DNA from: an uncultured Bacteroidales bacterium
Lineage (GTDB): Bacteria; Bacteroidota; Bacteroidia; Bacteroidales; P3
NCBI GenBank assembly: GCA_937910265.1
Contig: CALEPD010000060.1
Location: 1 to 18,577, forward strand
Direction: 5' to 3'
Length of the DNA: 18,577 bases
Shown: in pieces, positions 14,589 through 18,577 of the stretch
How the letters are laid out: each line of letters starts with the position of its first letter
How positions within the stretch are numbered: the stretch's first letter is position 1
Notes under the pieces: model-generated
Told to the model about the DNA's origin: nothing
Database searches by the model: none
The model's input: only the letters and a program-made list of their open reading frames with translations
Translations under genes and position numbers: made by a program

Positions 14589-16482
14589 ATTGGGAATACT
14601 GAAGCTTTTCACACTTGCCATGGCGGTTCTGTTTTTGGGCCAAAATGCAAGTGGTCAGTCGGCGTGTCAGTCTAAGTTGAAACCCTCCGACCAGCAGAAA
14701 TTCACACAGGCAGTCACCGCTTACGACAAAAAAAGATATGCTGAGTCTGCCGAAATATTAAGAAAGATTCTTTCGAAGAATCCACAGTCGCCTGATGTGT
14801 TGTTCTATTTGGGGATGAATGCTGTGCAGCGCGACTTCAACGCTGGAGGAATCCGCCGCTATTTCACACGTCTTTTCGATGTCTGCCCCGATTACCCCAA
14901 TGCATTGGCGCATTATTATATGGGTATCGTCAATTACACCGATGAGAAATTTGAACAGGCCCTGTTGAATTTCAACCGCTTTTTCGAAATAGCCAATGCC
15001 CAATCCAACCCCACCTACGATGCAGTGTACGAAGAGGCGTCAAACTATCGCTATTGGTCTGAGTTCTTGGCCGAAGCTGTGATGAATCAAGCCCCATTCG
15101 AACCCAAAGTGCTTAAGGGAGCCTCTTCTCGCACCCACGAGTGGATGCCCTACATAACAGTCGACGGAAAGTCTATCTATTATATCCGTCAGGTCTCACT
15201 CAACAAGGAATACACCTTTTACACCAAGGAACTCGACGAGCGGGTTCCGCGTCTCTGCGTCAGTTATCTGCGCGATACGGTGTTCTCTCCCGGCGAGGAG
15301 TTGCCCGAACCATTTAACATGCACGAAAGCGAGGGCGGTGTCACCATTACGGCCGACAATAAGCTGCTGTATTATTCGGTTATGCGACAAGGACGCGGAG
15401 GGTATGCCAATTGTGATATTTTCTATTCCCGCTTTGTCGATGGGGCTTGGCAACCTATCCAAAATGCCGGCATCAACGTGAACGGCGAAAGGTCGTGGGA
15501 TTCTCAGCCTTCCATAACTCCTGATGGTCAATGGCTCTACTTCGCCTCCAATAGACAAGGAGGAATGGGAGGTATCGATATATGGCGTTGCCGCCGTTTG
15601 CCTAATGGCGATTGGAGCCGTGCCGAAAATCTCGGCCCGTCTGTCAATACGGCCGGGAATGAGAAGTCTCCCTTTATTCATGCTGATGGCAAAACATTGT
15701 ATTTTGCTTCTGACGGATGGCAGGGGTTTGGCGGATACGACATGTATTTCATCGACATCAACAATGTCTCAATGCAACGTCCAACAAATATGGGGTTGCC
15801 CATAAATACTGAGGATGATGATATCTGTTTCGGTGTGACCACCGACGGCACGAAAGGTTATTTTGCCACCCGACTGGTTAGCGATAAAATTGTGGGTGGC
15901 CGCGATATTTTCGTTTTCGATTTGTATCCGGCGGCCCGGCCTGAACGCATGGTTTTGGTTAAGGGCAAGGTTAAGGCTGGCAATGCCGCACTTCCCAATG
16001 CCAAGTTGACGGTATCCCGTTATGGTGCGGGTTCCGCCATGTATTTAATCGATAGCCTTGACGGCGCATATCAGGTTGTACTGTCTGCGCAGGAGGATAA
16101 TTTGGTCAGTATTGTTGCCGATGGATTTTTACCTCATGTCAGTTTCGTTCCGTTTAGAAATCTGAGCAACTTGGCCCGCAACCCACTGGGCGATGTTGTC
16201 AGTCTTGCCCCTATTGCAAAGGGAGCGTCGGTCTCTGTACCGGGTATGGTGTACGATGCACGGACAAAAAAAATAACCCAGTCTGGCCGTTTGATATTGG
16301 ATCAGTATGTGGCTTTTCTGCAAGAGAATCCAATGGTGCATATCTCCGTTGAGGCATCCTCCCATGATGCGGCAAAGGCTGTCTACGACTATCTTATGTC
16401 GTGCAAACTCCGCTACGAACGACTCTCTTATAAGGAGTCCCAAGGTTCGGGGCAACTGCGATTGGTGGTAACGCAAAAATAA
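14572..16482 (+). CDS. TPR / PD40 beta-propeller / OmpA-like envelope protein (PorE-like)
   Basis: The 636-residue protein begins with a signal peptide (Lys6, Lys11, hydrophobic core, likely cleavage near ASG-Q at 28-29). The order of parts is TPR helices (about 40-150), a WD40-like PD40 propeller (about 185-460; repeats such as SITPDGQWLYFASN and PFIHADGKTLYFASD), a carboxypeptidase-regulatory-like beta-sandwich (about 475-545) and a C-terminal OmpA-like segment (about 565-636). This is the layout of PorE, a periplasmic type IX secretion component of similar length, and of other Bacteroidetes OmpA-family proteins. The OmpA part looks degenerate: the GHTDN...LSxxRA peptidoglycan-binding stretch is shortened to VEASSHDAAKAVYDYL. 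The ATG at 14572 gives the best signal peptide; a GTG at 14521 would put 17 odd residues before it. Four bases separate it from the ABC gene. Assignment to PorE is tentative. Confidence 0.75.
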   Translation: MSASCKLGILKLFTLAMAVLFLGQNASGQSACQSKLKPSDQQKFTQAVTAYDKKRYAESAEILRKILSKNPQSPDVLFYLGMNAVQRDFNAGGIRRYFTRLFDVCPDYPNALAHYYMGIVNYTDEKFEQALLNFNRFFEIANAQSNPTYDAVYEEASNYRYWSEFLAEAVMNQAPFEPKVLKGASSRTHEWMPYITVDGKSIYYIRQVSLNKEYTFYTKELDERVPRLCVSYLRDTVFSPGEELPEPFNMHESEGGVTITADNKLLYYSVMRQGRGGYANCDIFYSRFVDGAWQPIQNAGINVNGERSWDSQPSITPDGQWLYFASNRQGGMGGIDIWRCRRLPNGDWSRAENLGPSVNTAGNEKSPFIHADGKTLYFASDGWQGFGGYDMYFIDINNVSMQRPTNMGLPINTEDDDICFGVTTDGTKGYFATRLVSDKIVGGRDIFVFDLYPAARPERMVLVKGKVKAGNAALPNAKLTVSRYGAGSAMYLIDSLDGAYQVVLSAQEDNLVSIVADGFLPHVSFVPFRNLSNLARNPLGDVVSLAPIAKGASVSVPGMVYDARTKKITQSGRLILDQYVAFLQENPMVHISVEASSHDAAKAVYDYLMSCKLRYERLSYKESQGSGQLRLVVTQK

Positions 16483-16486
16483 TACT

Positions 16487-18328
16487 ATGGCAAAAAGTCC
16501 CATCATCCGTGTCTTCTCATATTTGAAGAATTTCCCTGTCGACATTGTGTGTAATGTGGTATTCAATGTCATGGCCATTTTTTTCAATCTCTTCTCTTTT
16601 GTAATGATAATTCCTTTTGTGGAATTACTTTTCGGAACCACTCAGCCTCCGCTGGCAGAACCTCAGTTGGCGCTCGACCGTGATGTGCTTTCAGCATGGT
16701 TGATGTGGACATTGTACAATGCCAAATTAAAACACGGTATATGGCTTTGTTTGATAGTGGTGTCGTTGGGTTATTTGCTCTGCTCGTTTCTCTCAAATCT
16801 TTTCCGCTACTTGGGTATGTTTTTCCTGAGCCGTATCCGCAATGGTATGATTGCCTGCCTAAGGGATGATATATACCATAAAATAACCATTCTACCGGTT
16901 TCTTATTTCAATTCACGTCGACGCGGCGATCTTATCAGTCGCATGTCTAACGATTTGGCCGATGTCGAATGGAGTGTGGTGAGTACTATGCAGTCATTGG
17001 TGAAAGACCCAATCAATATTATAGCTTTCTCGGCAACGCTAATTTTCATAAGCCCCAAGCTGTTCCTTTATTTTTTGATGATTATGCCCGTGGCGGTCAT
17101 CTTGATAGGATTGATTGGCAAAACGCTCAAGCGCAACTCCGAAACAGGGCAAACGGCCCTGGGATCTCTGTTTGCCGTCTTGGAGGAGTCTTTGTCTTCC
17201 ATTCGGGTTATTAAGTCTTTTGTGGCCGAGGATAAACAGTCTGAGGTTTTCAGAAACAAGAACAACTGGTATGCCCGTACGATGAAGAAGGTTATTGTGC
17301 GCCGCGAACTGAGCAGTCCGCTTTCCGAAGTTCTTGGCACCGTTGGTTTGGTTGCCATCCTTGTGCTTGGCGCGGGCATGGTGGTGCAGGGCGATATCCA
17401 TGCTTCTGTTTTCATTTTCTTTGTCATCATTTTTGCGCGTCTTATTCCTCCTGTGCAGGCTGTGGTTAAGGCATACAACAGTCTTCAGAAAGGAGCGGCT
17501 TCGGCAGCAAGGTTTTTCGAGGTTCTCGATGCCGATGAGAAAATAATTGAGAAGGAGCAGGCTGTGCAGCTGAAACCGTTCAGCAATTCTATCGCTTTCC
17601 GCAATGTATCGTTTTCGTATACTGTCGATGAGGGTGCCTCCGACCCCGTATATGTGCTTAAGGATATCAACCTGACGGTGAAAAAAGGCACTTCTGTGGC
17701 GCTTGTAGGCCCTTCGGGTGCAGGAAAAACCACCTTGGTCGACCTCATACCACGATTCTACGATTGTACTGCAGGATCCGTTGCCATCGACGGAGTCGAT
17801 GTCCGCGATTGTAAGATAAACGATTTACGAAATATGGTCGGTGTGGTTTCGCAAAACTGCATTTTGTTTAACGATACTGTGGCAAACAATATCGCTTTTG
17901 GTCGTACCGATTGCACCCGCGAGCAGGTGCTCGAGGCAGCCAAAGTGGCTTTTGCCGATGGCTTTATTTCGCAACTCCCTCATGGTTATGATACCTATAT
18001 CGGCGACAGGGGTCTCAATCTCTCCGGTGGCCAGCGCCAGCGCTTGAGCATTGCCAGAGCCGTGCTGAAAAATCCTCCGATTCTTATCCTCGATGAGGCA
18101 ACATCCGCTCTTGATGCCGACTCCGAGCATATGGTGCAGCAGGCATTGACCCAATTGCTCAAAAACCGTACATCAATAGTTATTGCGCATCGTCTGTCAA
18201 CAATTGTCCATTCCGACTCAATTATTGTGCTCGAGAATGGTTTGATTGTAGGGCAAGGTACCCATATTGAACTTCTGGAGAATAATTTTTTGTATAAAAA
18301 ACTAATTGATATGCAGTCGTTTATGTAA
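16487..18328 (+). CDS. ABC exporter, fused membrane and ATPase domains (MsbA type)
   Basis: A 613-residue half-transporter with about six membrane helices in residues 1-330 and an ATPase domain in about 365-613. Motifs: Walker A GPSGAGKTT (408-416), signature LSGGQRQR (512-519), Walker B ILILDEATSALD (about 532-543) and the switch His568 in AHRLST. The coupling-helix area includes YFNSRRRGDLISRMSND. The protein would act as a homodimer in the inner membrane. MsbA-type exporters flip lipid A or other lipids, but many close relatives have other substrates, so the cargo is open. It is packed behind the envelope gene (4 bases) and is the last gene of the suf-headed unit. No clear terminator follows: the next 90 bases hold the tRNA promoter. 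Confidence 0.92.
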   Translation: MAKSPIIRVFSYLKNFPVDIVCNVVFNVMAIFFNLFSFVMIIPFVELLFGTTQPPLAEPQLALDRDVLSAWLMWTLYNAKLKHGIWLCLIVVSLGYLLCSFLSNLFRYLGMFFLSRIRNGMIACLRDDIYHKITILPVSYFNSRRRGDLISRMSNDLADVEWSVVSTMQSLVKDPINIIAFSATLIFISPKLFLYFLMIMPVAVILIGLIGKTLKRNSETGQTALGSLFAVLEESLSSIRVIKSFVAEDKQSEVFRNKNNWYARTMKKVIVRRELSSPLSEVLGTVGLVAILVLGAGMVVQGDIHASVFIFFVIIFARLIPPVQAVVKAYNSLQKGAASAARFFEVLDADEKIIEKEQAVQLKPFSNSIAFRNVSFSYTVDEGASDPVYVLKDINLTVKKGTSVALVGPSGAGKTTLVDLIPRFYDCTAGSVAIDGVDVRDCKINDLRNMVGVVSQNCILFNDTVANNIAFGRTDCTREQVLEAAKVAFADGFISQLPHGYDTYIGDRGLNLSGGQRQRLSIARAVLKNPPILILDEATSALDADSEHMVQQALTQLLKNRTSIVIAHRLSTIVHSDSIIVLENGLIVGQGTHIELLENNFLYKKLIDMQSFM

Positions 18329-18355
18329 AAGTATTTTATTTTTATTGAAAAATAT

Positions 18356-18386
18356 TTTGTCATGTCGAAAAATGTTTGTACTTTTG
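18356..18386 (+). promoter_or_regulatory. Promoter of tRNA-Val
   Basis: TTTG (18356-18359), 19 bases, then TACTTTTG (18379-18386) is a full match to the Bacteroidetes consensus. Transcription would start near 18393, about 26 bases before the mature tRNA. Confidence 0.8.
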
Positions 18387-18418
18387 CAATCGCTTTTGAG
18401 GGATAAATCAAGCAACTT

Positions 18419-18493
18419 GGGAGCATAGCTCAGCTGGTTCAGAGCATCTGCCTTACAAGCAGAGGGTCATAGGTTCGAATCCTATTGCTCCCA
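18419..18493 (+). tRNA. tRNA-Val, anticodon UAC
   Basis: A complete cloverleaf of 75 bases: acceptor GGGAGCA (18419-18425) with TGCTCCC (18486-18492), D arm GCTC...GAGC (28-31 pairing with 42-45 within 184xx), anticodon stem TCTGC/GCAGA (18447-18451, 18459-18463) around loop CTTACAA, and T arm ATAGG/CCTAT around TTCGAAT. Anticodon TAC reads valine codons. The discriminator is A at 18493. CCA is not encoded and must be added after transcription. Confidence 0.97.
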
Positions 18494-18503
18494 CAAAAAC
18501 AAC

Positions 18504-18530
18504 AAGCAATCTATATGGATTGCTTTTTTT
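18504..18530 (+). terminator. Terminator after tRNA-Val
   Basis: AAGCAATC (18504-18511) pairs with GATTGCTT (18518-18525) around a six-base loop, and TTTTT follows (18526-18530), starting 11 bases after the tRNA. Confidence 0.88.
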
Positions 18531-18536
18531 GTATAT

Positions 18537-18577
18537 ATGAAAAATATATTTATCAAATCCCTATTGCTTTCCCTGGC
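18537..18577 (+). CDS. Start of a possible secreted or membrane protein (3' end outside the window)
   Basis: ATG at 18537 opens 13 codons up to the edge, reading MKNIFIKSLLLSL. Lys2 and Lys7 followed by a hydrophobic run look like the start of a signal peptide or membrane helix. It begins only seven bases after the T-run of the tRNA terminator and has no promoter match of its own, which counts against it. Nothing can be said about function. Confidence 0.4.
   Translation, partial: MKNIFIKSLLLSL

Overview
The window looks like a chromosomal segment of a member of the Bacteroidota, most likely order Bacteroidales. The evidence is the gene content (DUF4270 lipoprotein, DUF3078 outer-membrane protein, the half-length glycogen-synthase-like protein, a TPR/PD40/OmpA-type protein) together with promoters of the Bacteroidetes type, TTTG-N19/20-TAnnTTTG, in front of several genes. 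The tRNA does not encode its CCA end. I cannot name a genus. There is no insertion sequence, phage, CRISPR array or defence island in view. This is mainly housekeeping and lineage-typical envelope DNA.

Layout. (1) 1-1134: the 3' part of an MFS sugar-type transporter, cut by the window edge, ending in a weak hairpin terminator. (2) 1192-3192: rpsA (ribosomal protein S1) with its own promoter, a foldable 5' leader and a strong terminator. (3) 3296-5185: a RecQ helicase converging with a Maf nucleotide pyrophosphatase (5190-5771, minus); only 4 bases separate the two stop codons. (4) 5843-9297, minus strand: a three-gene unit, glycogen-synthase-like half protein, then DUF4270 lipoprotein, then a secreted protein of about 14 MORN-2 repeats, closed by a symmetrical hairpin. 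(5) 9506-11181: recX, which looks almost leaderless, followed by a DUF3078 outer-membrane protein and a terminator. (6) 11372-12175, minus: a divergent SAM-hydroxide-adenosyltransferase-family (DUF62) protein. (7) 12440-18328: a clear promoter and four tightly packed genes, sufC, sufD, a TPR/PD40/OmpA-like envelope protein resembling PorE of the type IX secretion system, and an MsbA-type ABC exporter. (8) 18356-18530: tRNA-Val(UAC) with its own promoter and terminator, then the first codons of another gene running off the edge.

How the genes fit together. The sufCD pair supplies two parts of the SUF Fe-S cluster scaffold complex, but its usual partners sufB and sufS are not next to it. Instead it is packed with two envelope genes. 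The minus-strand unit joins a glycosyltransferase-like cytosolic protein to an exported lipoprotein and an exported repeat protein, which suggests a shared envelope or polysaccharide role, but nothing in the sequence proves it.

I did not find a clearly new defence or mobile system. The most interesting points are several proteins that keep a family fold but seem to have lost its hallmark residues (the GlgA-like, DUF62 and OmpA-like domains), a cysteine-rich tail on SufD, a foldable rpsA leader, and an exact 18-base repeat beside the glgA-like gene.
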